64,000 nt of DNA from NCBI GenBank assembly GCA_002305685.1, contig DBQB01000061.1:15123-79122 (forward strand). The letters run 5' to 3'. The stretch is from Ruminococcaceae bacterium UBA1405. GTDB taxonomy: Bacteria; Bacillota; Clostridia; Oscillospirales; Ruminococcaceae. The translations under genes and the position numbers were made by a program. This document shows positions 18,825 to 26,570 of the stretch, piece by piece; the first letter of the stretch is position 1; the number at the start of each line of letters is the position of its first letter. The notes beneath the pieces were generated by a model. It was not told where the DNA came from. It searched no databases and was given only the letters and a program-made list of their open reading frames with translations.

Positions 18825-19361
18825 ATGGCCGAGATTGAAAAAATTACCATTCGAAAAACAGTAGCTCCTGAGGACTATCGCTATGCGATTTATTTTAATG
18901 TGTTGTTTCGCAACCGGTGGATGCCGGTGGTTTTGGTTGCGCTGGTGGTACTCTCCTTGCTGGAGATACTCTACTGTGCGCTTACGGGATTTGCCAATAA
19001 TTTCAACTACACCTTACTGACGGCGATTTTGATTTTGCTGTTTACCGGTTTTATCTTCTATAAGACCGAAACCACTGCCCGCAAACTGATTCGCAACAGC
19101 TATGAGGTGATGGGACAGAACCGCACCGTCATCTTCTCAGAGGAAAATGTGATCGTGGAAGGACAGCAGCAGGGAGATTTTGCGGTGCTGGATTGGGATA
19201 CCCTGAGCAAAGCTTATGAACTCAAGAAATACTTTATCGTCTATTTCACTGCGCCCAAAACCATCACTGTGCCCAAAGAGGCAATGGATTATGATGAGAT
19301 GCGCCAGCTCACCAAGCTGCTGCAAAAGAAATGTGGGAAAAACTTTATCAATCGGGCCTGA
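18825..19361 (+). CDS. YcxB-like membrane protein
   Basis: 178 residues. The ATG at 18825 (MAEIEKITIRK) is chosen over an earlier in-frame codon that would overlap the previous gene without a binding site; the AAAGGCAG upstream is only a weak Shine-Dalgarno sequence. Two transmembrane segments near residues 35-80 are followed by a soluble beta-rich domain (NRTVIFSEENVIVEG, LDWDTLSKAYE, TITVPKEAM). This fits the YcxB-like family found in Firmicutes, with no known biochemical role. It probably sits in the cytoplasmic membrane with its C-terminal domain inside. Likely cotranscribed with the HAD gene. Confidence 0.8.
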   Translation: MAEIEKITIRKTVAPEDYRYAIYFNVLFRNRWMPVVLVALVVLSLLEILYCALTGFANNFNYTLLTAILILLFTGFIFYKTETTARKLIRNSYEVMGQNRTVIFSEENVIVEGQQQGDFAVLDWDTLSKAYELKKYFIVYFTAPKTITVPKEAMDYDEMRQLTKLLQKKCGKNFINRA

Positions 19362-19394
19362 TGGACCTGTATTGGGGGAAAGGAGCTGTGCCTT

Positions 19395-20252
19395 ATGGTC
19401 GAAAGAAAGACGGCGGCGGTCGGAGTTGGAATCTGCTCGGTGCTGGCGATGGCGGCTGGCGCCGCTCTTTACCGGTGTGAGCGTTCGATTGCCGTCAGCC
19501 AGCTGGAGATCAAGGCAGCGGTAACCGCACCGCTTCGTGTTGTACATCTTTCTGACCTTCATGGAAGGGTATTCGGAAAAGGAAACCAGCGGCTGCTCAG
19601 CAAAATACTGAGCTGTGGTCCGGATCTGATTGTGGTGACCGGCAATCTGGTCGGCGCCAATCCCTCCGATCGGGAGATCCGTCAAAGCGTCTCCCTGCTG
19701 CGAGGGCTCAGCGATTATGCGCCGGTTTTCTTTGTTTGCGGCGGCCAGGAGCATCAGCTGAAGGATTTGCAGGCCTTTCTTGGCACGCTGCGCCGGAGCG
19801 GCGTGACGGTACTGCAAAATGAGATGGTTTCCCTTCAGGTTGGGGAACAGCAGGTTACGGTTCTTGGATTGGAGGAATATCCGGAATCATCCGATCTCCA
19901 TGGGCTGCTGCGGGATTTTGAGCTGCAGGACGGGTTTCGGCTGCTGCTTTGCAGCGCTCCGGATGGATTTTTCCACAATGGACAGGAATCCTATCAGAAC
20001 TTCTATTTTGATCTGATGCTCTCCGGCAGAGGACAGAGGCGGGAATCATCTTTCTCTTTCCAGAGAGGGGAAGTTCTGCGTTTTCAGCGCCGTCAACAGA
20101 CCTATGGGGAGATGCCCAAGCTGGTGGTAAGCCGTGGACTATCAAACGGGAGAACGCTGCTCTCGCATTTTCATCGTTCGGAAATCGTCTGCGTTTTTGT
20201 TGCTCCTGTGGAGGAACAGCAGTTGTCCGCCGTGCCGTCTCAGATGCTGTGA
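19395..20252 (+). CDS. Metallophosphoesterase homologue with lost metal-binding motifs (probable pseudoenzyme)
   Basis: 285 residues, start ATG after AAAGGAG. A short hydrophobic N-terminus (residues 8-26) is followed by a calcineurin-like core similar to YkuE-type phosphoesterases. Motif I is intact (HLSDLHG, D54/H56). The later motifs are not: the usual GD is GN (VTGNLVG, residue 84), GNHE has become GGQEH (116-120), the next histidine motif reads CSAPD, and LSGHTHGG is LSGRGQRR. Four or more metal ligands are therefore missing, while the scaffold and the terminal SRGLSNG...EIV strand are kept without frameshift. It is likely a binding or regulatory protein tethered to the membrane. Third gene of the HAD/YcxB run. 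Confidence 0.8.
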   Translation: MVERKTAAVGVGICSVLAMAAGAALYRCERSIAVSQLEIKAAVTAPLRVVHLSDLHGRVFGKGNQRLLSKILSCGPDLIVVTGNLVGANPSDREIRQSVSLLRGLSDYAPVFFVCGGQEHQLKDLQAFLGTLRRSGVTVLQNEMVSLQVGEQQVTVLGLEEYPESSDLHGLLRDFELQDGFRLLLCSAPDGFFHNGQESYQNFYFDLMLSGRGQRRESSFSFQRGEVLRFQRRQQTYGEMPKLVVSRGLSNGRTLLSHFHRSEIVCVFVAPVEEQQLSAVPSQML

Positions 20253-20289
20253 GCTGTGAAAAAGTTGGATGATGTCAGTTGCCAGCTAC

Positions 20290-20321
20290 CAGCTGCCAGG
20301 CTTCTGGCAGCTGATTTTTTT
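20290..20321 (+). terminator. Intrinsic terminator
   Basis: Perfect 10-bp stem CAGCTGCCAG/CTGGCAGCTG (20290-20299 with 20304-20313), tail ATTTTTTT. It ends the HAD-YcxB-phosphoesterase transcript. Confidence 0.92.
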
Positions 20322-20406
20322 GCGCTTTTTGGGGAAAATCCATATTGATAATGTACATAAAATTATTGAAATATTGAGTAAATTGTACGAACTTATCAAA
20401 TCCCCC

Positions 20407-20435
20407 TTGCAAAAGCATAAGGGATATGCTAGTAT
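20407..20435 (+). promoter_or_regulatory. Promoter of the candidate large RNA
   Basis: TTGCAA (20407-20412), 17-bp spacer, TAGTAT (20430-20435), in an AT-rich context that could act as an UP element. Transcription would begin near 20442. Confidence 0.65.
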
Positions 20436-20441
20436 ATAGAT

Positions 20442-21312
20442 GCAGAAAGGAAAGGTGATACCGATGACCTAGTGAGATGCAATTCCTTGATGGACTTGAT
20501 AATCTGAAGGTGCTTCAAAGGTTGTTTTTGGTTTGGCAATGATCTGAGTAATTGGTGAAAAACCTGGTGCGAAAAGCAAATTTATTTCATTGCGGTAGGA
20601 ACAGAAAACGGCAGAATTTGAGGAAACCAACTGAAGTTCGAAAAGCGATATGTAGGAAGGTATGTAACCCAATGCACAATGCTTAATGCGAATGATCTTT
20701 TGATCTTTGGTGGCAAACGCAGGATCGTGTAAAATCAAAAAGGCGCTGAAGTTTTCTAAGGGAACCAGCGAAAAGACGCACTGTTTGAAACGATAACTAC
20801 ACGAAGGAACGGTAAACGCCAATGTACAGCAGTTGACAGATTTCATCTTCTCTAGGAATAGCAAATTTACGTTTCACTTCTTTCAAGTTTCAGCTTTTCG
20901 GTAAATGAGAAATTCGTCTCAAATGCGATCGTTAGATTGTGATTGGATCATAAAGATGACAAACAACCAATGGTAGGAAACCATTTGGGTACTTGTTGAC
21001 AGAAACGCTGTAGTTTTCGATCAATACAAGCACGAAGCGGATGGACAGGAATCGATTGGAAGTGCTGGAAGGAATTGAGATTTGAAAGGGAAATGTGCTG
21101 TTCTAGTAAACCCCTCGGAGTTGTGTGTAAGCCATGGTCAGCATACAGTTCCAAAGCAATTTCTATAGATCGCGAAATCCTCCAAAAATTTGTTTGTGAG
21201 TCTATTGAAAGAGCATCTTTTTTAGAAAGGACGAGGTTTTATAGAAACGCCGGTTAATATGAGAACGGCCTGATTCGAAGTGTAGAAAAGCTTTGGATCA
21301 GGCCGTTTTTAT
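20442..21312 (+). ncRNA. Candidate large structured non-coding RNA, about 870 nt, class unknown
   Basis: The stretch between the promoter at 20407 and the terminator at 21264 has stops in all frames; the first ATG after a good binding site reads ATG-ACC-TAG. It shows many helices instead. Outer helices nest: 20475-20480 with 21213-21218 and 20491-20496 with 21199-21204. Inside are CGCTG/CAGCG plus GTTTTC/GGGAAC (20744-20770), TGAGA/TCTCA (20906-20921), CCAATGGT/ACCATTTGG (20967-20988, one bulge), CTTGT/ACAAG enclosing ACAG/CTGT (20992-21030), GCAC/GTGC (21030-21065) and TGTGCTG/CAGCATA (21094-21145). Many loops are purine-rich (AGGAA, AAACG). Size and ornate pairing recall the GOLLD/ROOL/OLE kinds of large bacterial RNA, but I recognise no class. 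A decayed gene is the main alternative. Confidence 0.5.
21264..21312 (+). terminator. Terminator of the candidate large RNA
   Basis: A 17-bp stem with two wobbles (21264-21280 with 21291-21307), loop of ten bases, T5 tail. Confidence 0.88.
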
Positions 21313-21449
21313 ATATAATATCCAAAAAAGATCATAAGATGATCCGTAATATGTATCGTCTCTGTGCCGGTTCTTCTTCGTCTGGAAAAAACTTCAATAT
21401 TATACATAAATAGATGGTTTTCAACCGAAAAGATTGATATATATTAAGA

Positions 21450-21477
21450 TTGACGCCCCGTGATTTTGGAATATAAT
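21450..21477 (+). promoter_or_regulatory. Strong promoter of the 31-codon gene
   Basis: TTGACG (21450-21455), 16-bp spacer, TATAAT (21472-21477). The leader is about 40 nt. Confidence 0.8.
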
Positions 21478-21523
21478 AAGACTTGATCTCAAAAGCAACA
21501 ATAACAGAAACGGGGTAATATTT

Positions 21524-21619
21524 ATGGAAAACATTTTTCTGAATGATTTTGATAGCTTTGAGCCTTTTATGCTTGCTCAGATTTTCCGTCTGTTTGAGCG
21601 CTCTAAGAAAAACAAATAA
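21524..21619 (+). CDS. Hypothetical 31-residue microprotein
   Basis: ATG at 21524, TAA at 21617-21619, too short for most gene callers. The peptide begins MENIFLNDFDSFEPF and ends RLFERSKKNK. The N-terminal half is acidic and aromatic; the C-terminal half (PFMLAQIFRLFERSKK) could form an amphipathic helix with a basic end. The Shine-Dalgarno sequence is weak (CGGGGT, nine bases away). The case for a real gene is the isolated transcription unit: near-consensus promoter 46 bp upstream and an intrinsic terminator 24 bp downstream. No homologue is recognised. It lies 210 bp after the candidate large RNA on the same strand. It could also be a small regulatory RNA in which the frame is incidental. 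Confidence 0.55.
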   Translation: MENIFLNDFDSFEPFMLAQIFRLFERSKKNK

Positions 21620-21642
21620 TATCCGGACATGGATCGGTTTGC

Positions 21643-21672
21643 AGGGACGACATTTGTCGCCCCTCTTTTTTT
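21643..21672 (+). terminator. Terminator of the 31-codon gene
   Basis: AGGGACGAC/GTCGCCCCT stem (21643-21651 with 21656-21664, one mismatch), loop ATTT, seven T residues at 21666-21672. Confidence 0.88.
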
Positions 21673-21932
21673 GTGCCAGAATCCCTACTTTTCGCAGTCC
21701 ACTCGATGTTCATAGAAAAATATAAAAAAATCAAATCAAAATTCTATGAAACGCCATTCCATTTTTTGAGCAACTTTGCTATAATATAGATAAGCGTAAG
21801 CGGTTGTTTGTCTGTTTTTTCAAATGCGTTGAAGGCTGGTATGCTTTGGACATATCCGCCTGTTTGACCTGTCAGGAAACATCGTTGCTGGCCAATGCCG
21901 CCGCAACAATCACAACAAAAGGGATGATGGCT

Positions 21933-23189
21933 ATGAGACCAAAAGTTGCGTTGGTTGGCGCCTCCGGATATGGCAATCATTATGCGGATATGTTGCTCCA
22001 TCGCGTGGACCCTGAAAGTTATATTTTGGAAGGCGTAATCGATCCTTACGCCGTAAAAGCGCCTCTTTATACGGAAATTTTGGCGCGGGGTATCCCGATC
22101 TACGATACTTTGGAGCAGTTTTACGAGAAGCATACCGCCGATTTGGTCTTGCTGGTTACCCCCATACGGTTTCATAAATCCCAGGCAATCACCGCGATGG
22201 AACATGGTTCCAACGTTTTGTGTGAAAAACCCCTGATGACCAATATCGATGAGGTAGAGGAGCTCCGTCAGGTGGTAGCCCGCACCGGACGCCAGATGGC
22301 GGTGGGATTCCAGTGGTCTTTTTCACCTTCCCTGCTGCAGATCAAACGGGATATTCTCAATGGCGTTTTTGGGAAACCAGTTTTGTTCCAAAATCTTACG
22401 GTATTTCCCCGATATGACCGGTATTTTAACCGGAACAACTGGGCCGGAAAAGTTTTTGATCCGTCCGGCGCGCTGGTGCTGGATTCGGTTGCTACCAACG
22501 CTACGGCCCACTATCTGCACAACATCTTCTTCATGTTGGGGGATAGCATCTCCACTTCTGCCATGCCCACATCGGTGAAGGCTTCGCTGTATCGGGTCAA
22601 TCCCATCGAAACCTTTGACAGCTGCTTTATGTCCGGCGTATTTGGGAGCGGATGCCGTTTTCAGTATCTGACCACCCACTGTGCGGTGGAGAATATCCAG
22701 CCGGTGCTGCGCTATGCTTTTGAAAACGCGGTGTTGACCTACGATTCCAACATTCCAAATTCCGGAATTACCGTCACCTTCAAGGATGGTCGGGTCATGC
22801 AGTATGATTCTCCCAGTCGGAATACCTTGTCCTACGATGAAAAACTAAAATTCATGATCGACAATGTGACCGAAAATAAGCCAATCCCCTGTGGTATCGA
22901 TGCGGTGATGCCGCATATGAAAGTATGCGACGCGCTGTTTGATACGGTTGAGATCAACGCTTTCCCGGCGGAGCTGGTTTATCGCGCTCCTGACCCGATG
23001 GCGCCGCTGGGAAGTCAGGCAGGCGGAAACTTTGTAAAAGGGCTGTATCAGGATATGATGCGCTGTATGCAGGAAAATCTCCTTCCTGACGAGTTGGGGC
23101 TGCCTTGGGCAAAACCCTCCACCGTCATCCAGTTGGGGGAGTATCAGCATTTCAGCGGAGCCAAAGTGGGATACCACGCAAAAGGATGA
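21933..23189 (+). CDS. Gfo/Idh/MocA-family oxidoreductase
   Basis: 418 residues from the ATG at 21933, nine bases after AAAAGGG; ATGs at 21924 and 21927 are in frame but too close to that site. A TATAAT (21780-21785) with a poor -35 may be the promoter. The N-terminal Rossmann segment reads VALVGASGYGNHYADM and the conserved EKP motif is LCEKPLM. These NAD(P)-dependent enzymes oxidise or reduce hydroxyls on sugars and inositols, and some assist glycosidases that use a redox mechanism. It starts the glycan cluster and is followed after 72 bp by a large hydrolase. The substrate is unknown. Confidence 0.88.
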   Translation: MRPKVALVGASGYGNHYADMLLHRVDPESYILEGVIDPYAVKAPLYTEILARGIPIYDTLEQFYEKHTADLVLLVTPIRFHKSQAITAMEHGSNVLCEKPLMTNIDEVEELRQVVARTGRQMAVGFQWSFSPSLLQIKRDILNGVFGKPVLFQNLTVFPRYDRYFNRNNWAGKVFDPSGALVLDSVATNATAHYLHNIFFMLGDSISTSAMPTSVKASLYRVNPIETFDSCFMSGVFGSGCRFQYLTTHCAVENIQPVLRYAFENAVLTYDSNIPNSGITVTFKDGRVMQYDSPSRNTLSYDEKLKFMIDNVTENKPIPCGIDAVMPHMKVCDALFDTVEINAFPAELVYRAPDPMAPLGSQAGGNFVKGLYQDMMRCMQENLLPDELGLPWAKPSTVIQLGEYQHFSGAKVGYHAKG

Positions 23190-23261
23190 TCCGCTAGCAG
23201 CAGGGTGCGATGGGTTTCCCTCTGCATAAAAGATGAGATCAATGATTTAGGAGTGAGATCA

Positions 23262-26200
23262 ATGCTCAAGGATTTTCAAAATCCCGGCGAGTTTTATCGG
23301 ATTAAGCCGTTCTGGTTTTGGAACGGAGATATGAATCCCGCAGAAATCCGTCATCAGATTCATGAGATGAAGGCAAAAGGATTGGGCGGATTTTTCCTCT
23401 GCGCCCGTCAGGGGTTGACGGTGCCTTATCTTTCCGATCAATGGTTTGAGGCCTGCAAGGTTGCTGTGGAAGCCGCCAAGGAGGAAGGATTGGAAGTATG
23501 GCTGTATGACGAGTATCCCTATCCCAGTGGTATGAGCGGCGGTGAGGTAACGCTGCAACATCCCGAAGCGGTACATACCTATATGGTCTCCTCCGTCTTT
23601 TCGGTGAAGAAAGGGGAGGAAGTCTACCGGGAAATGGAATGGGCTCCGGTGCTCTACGCCAAGGCGATTCCTGAGGTAGACGGAAAGCCACAGTGGGAGC
23701 AGGCCATCGACATTACCGGGGAGATCGGCATCATCCAAACCCAGCAGATCTATCAGCGTACCGGCCTGACCGCCTACAACGATAAACGGTATTTCTCCTA
23801 CGGCCCGCAGAAAACCCTCAGCTGGAAAGCGCCTGAGGAGGCGGAGAGCTATCGGGTTGTGGTGGTTCAGCAAAAGGCCATTGACGATTTCAAATATTAC
23901 GGTACGTTCCTGGATCCCTGCAACCGGGAGGCGGTGAAAACCTTCTTGGAGACCACCCATGAAGGATACCGCAAAGCCATCGGGCAGTATTTCGGCACGG
24001 TGGTAAAGGGAATGTTCTCCGATGAAACCGGTTTCCTCAGCCAGATTCCCTGGTCCAACCAGCTGCCGGAGCCCTTTGAGAAGAAATATGGCTACAGCAT
24101 TTTGGATCACCTGGCAGCGCTGCACTGCGCCGATTATCCCAACGCCAGAAAGATTCGTTACGATTTCTATCAGTTGGCTCATGAGATATTCCGCAGCGCG
24201 TATCACGAGCAGATAGCTCAGTGGTGTAACGAAAACCATCTGCTGTACTGCACCGAGGTGCCTTCCATGCGCGGCACCACCCAGCTGTACAGCACCGTCC
24301 CCGGCGGCGACTGCGCCCACGAAAAATTGGGCAAAGAGTTGGACTGGATGCTGGACAAGGATTTCTCCAACTATCGCTCCAACGCCAAGCAGGTCAGCTC
24401 CTGGAAACGGCAAAACAATGTGGATTACGCTATGATTGAAAGTTTCCACTCGGTGGGTTGGTCCATGACCATTCAGGACGCCAAGTGGATGCTGGATAAG
24501 CTGGCCATTTTCGGCGTAAACCTGTACAATTTCCACGCGTATTACTATACCATCGACGGCATCACCAAGCACGATGCTCCGCCCTCCCAGTTCCTGCAAA
24601 ATCCCTACTGGAAACATTATCGCCAGTTGGGAGATTATGTGGGACGTCTGGGCGCTTGGGTCACCGGCAGCGAGACCACAACCCGCATTGCGGTGTTGGA
24701 TCCGGTTACCAGCCAGTGGGTCCGCTTGGGCAATCCTCTTCATGGGTTCCATTACGGCGGCACCGATCCCAAGGAGCAGCAGGAGTTAGAGTGTATTTCC
24801 GGAGATTGGCTGACGCTGCTCAAGGCCATGATCTACTCCCATATTGAGTACGAGCATCTGGATGCGGAGAGACTGCCTGGCGCCGTGATTGAAAACGGTA
24901 CCATTCAGGTGGGCAGAGCGGTATATGATACCCTTGTCATTCCGCCGATCACTACACTGGAAAACTGCGCGGTGGAAGCACTGGAGAAGTTCATTGCCCA
25001 AGGCGGCAAGGTTGTCTCTTTTGGTGTCACCCCCTATGAGAATATTCAGGATCAGACCGACATTGACAGTGTGTCCCAGCGGCTTCTGGGAATGGCTGGA
25101 TCTCAGGTGAAGGACGGATATTTTAACGCCACCGCAAGTTGCGAAGTGCTTCACAGCGGCAATACCGCCTTTGTCCGGATGCCCGCCCATATTTCCACCG
25201 ATGAAATGATGAAATTGGTGGAGAAAACCCTGCGCCGGGAGGATGATATTCTCCTGACCCTGCCTGCAGCCGAGGTCAAACAGGTGATCATGGGGGTTCG
25301 TGAGAATCAGGATGGACGCTATGTCATGATTACCAATCAGGGAAAGGACGCCTTTGCCTGTGAGATCTTTGACCCCAAGGCAACAAGCTGGTATGAGTGC
25401 AGCTTTGAGGACGGTTCGGTGCGTCGGGCGGGGGAAGGAAAGACGCTGAAGGTCTCCTTTGATTCCTTCCAGTCCCGTATCTTCTGCGCGGCGGAAGGGG
25501 AGAGCCCTCTGCAAACAGAGGCGCTGGAAGCCAAAAAGGAAGCTGTGGAGAAGATTACCGTCTCTACCGTCCAGCCCATGCATATTTCCCCGGTGGAACA
25601 CAATATTTGCCGTTTGGAATATTTCGATGTTGCCCTTGACGGGAAACATTATCCCAATGTGGCGGCTGGTACCTTTATCGAACAGTTCTCCATCCATAAG
25701 ATGGCGGACAGCGAAAACATCAGCTTTACCCAGAGCTTTGGTACCCCCAAGATGCCGCTGATACATTATCCTCTCGAGGCACGTTATACCGCAACCTTTA
25801 CGGTGGAGACAATGCCCAGTAAATTGGCACTGCTGTTTGAAAATCGTGCGATCATGGGGAAACATACCATCTCGATCAACGGTACCCCCATTCCGGCAGA
25901 TCGTTTTGTCCCCACGCTGGTGACGGATTTCAACAACACCATGGCTGATATCCACGATCTGGTAAAACTGGGTGAGAATGTTTTGACGGTGGATTGCACC
26001 ATCGAAGCAAGCTGGCACGGCGTTTCCGATCCCCTCTATCTGATGGGTGATTTTGGGGTTGTGGGGAAAACCTGTCTGACCCGGCAGCCGGAGCAGGCGG
26101 TGTTTATGCCTGGCGTGGTGGAAGGCTTCCCCTATTACAGCGGAGAGCTTACCTTCACCGGCAGCTTTGAGGCAAAACGTGTTTCCGGTCCGGTTGAGAT

Positions 26201-26414
26201 TCGTCTGGACAAAGCGGTTTATGACTGTGTGGAAGTGCTGGTCAACGGGGAATCGCTGGGAACCCGTGTATTTACCCCGTATTGCTGGACGGTGCAGGGC
26301 GAAAAGCTTCACGACGGCAAAAACAGCATTACGATAAAGGTTACCAACACTCTGGCCAATATGCTGGATGGCCGGTATTTTGACTACGAGGCACATAAAC
26401 TGGTGGAGATCTGA
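23262..26414 (+). CDS. Large glycoside hydrolase, GH106-like
   Basis: 1050 residues, no signal peptide; start ATG after TTAGGAGTG (an upstream in-frame start lacks a site). The opening PGEFYRIKPFWFWNGDMNP, the helix QIHEMKAKGLGGFFL and the signature LYDEYPYPSGMSGGE are shared by the large cytoplasmic proteins usually annotated as glycosyl hydrolase or GH106 alpha-L-rhamnosidase. Candidate acidic residues lie in MFSDETGFLS and CTEVPSM. C-terminal beta domains (about 780-1050) look like carbohydrate-binding sandwiches. It sits between a Gfo/Idh oxidoreductase and a GH4 enzyme, so these three probably degrade one imported oligosaccharide. Rhamnose release is a reasonable guess, not shown by sequence. 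Confidence 0.78.
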   Translation: MLKDFQNPGEFYRIKPFWFWNGDMNPAEIRHQIHEMKAKGLGGFFLCARQGLTVPYLSDQWFEACKVAVEAAKEEGLEVWLYDEYPYPSGMSGGEVTLQHPEAVHTYMVSSVFSVKKGEEVYREMEWAPVLYAKAIPEVDGKPQWEQAIDITGEIGIIQTQQIYQRTGLTAYNDKRYFSYGPQKTLSWKAPEEAESYRVVVVQQKAIDDFKYYGTFLDPCNREAVKTFLETTHEGYRKAIGQYFGTVVKGMFSDETGFLSQIPWSNQLPEPFEKKYGYSILDHLAALHCADYPNARKIRYDFYQLAHEIFRSAYHEQIAQWCNENHLLYCTEVPSMRGTTQLYSTVPGGDCAHEKLGKELDWMLDKDFSNYRSNAKQVSSWKRQNNVDYAMIESFHSVGWSMTIQDAKWMLDKLAIFGVNLYNFHAYYYTIDGITKHDAPPSQFLQNPYWKHYRQLGDYVGRLGAWVTGSETTTRIAVLDPVTSQWVRLGNPLHGFHYGGTDPKEQQELECISGDWLTLLKAMIYSHIEYEHLDAERLPGAVIENGTIQVGRAVYDTLVIPPITTLENCAVEALEKFIAQGGKVVSFGVTPYENIQDQTDIDSVSQRLLGMAGSQVKDGYFNATASCEVLHSGNTAFVRMPAHISTDEMMKLVEKTLRREDDILLTLPAAEVKQVIMGVRENQDGRYVMITNQGKDAFACEIFDPKATSWYECSFEDGSVRRAGEGKTLKVSFDSFQSRIFCAAEGESPLQTEALEAKKEAVEKITVSTVQPMHISPVEHNICRLEYFDVALDGKHYPNVAAGTFIEQFSIHKMADSENISFTQSFGTPKMPLIHYPLEARYTATFTVETMPSKLALLFENRAIMGKHTISINGTPIPADRFVPTLVTDFNNTMADIHDLVKLGENVLTVDCTIEASWHGVSDPLYLMGDFGVVGKTCLTRQPEQAVFMPGVVEGFPYYSGELTFTGSFEAKRVSGPVEIRLDKAVYDCVEVLVNGESLGTRVFTPYCWTVQGEKLHDGKNSITIKVTNTLANMLDGRYFDYEAHKLVEI

Positions 26415-26570
26415 TGATTTTCTGTCAAAGGCGCGGTCTGTAATGTTTTCGATACATAGCAAACCGCGTCGAAGCTCCAAAAAGATCCCTGTTGGCTTAC
26501 CCCCGAAAGGGTGTTTGGTTCCAATATACTTTTTCCCTTTATAATGTAGATTTGTAAGGAGGAGTTTGTT

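Noticed and set aside
20469..21154. Two minus-strand frames (131 and 68 codons) inside the candidate large RNA
   Set aside because: No ribosome binding sites, no recognisable domains, and they oppose the strand of the clear promoter and terminator.
26415..26570. Stem-loop GGCGCGGT/ACCGCGTC after the GH106-like gene as a terminator
   Set aside because: No T-tract and a large loop; kept only as a possible minor structure.
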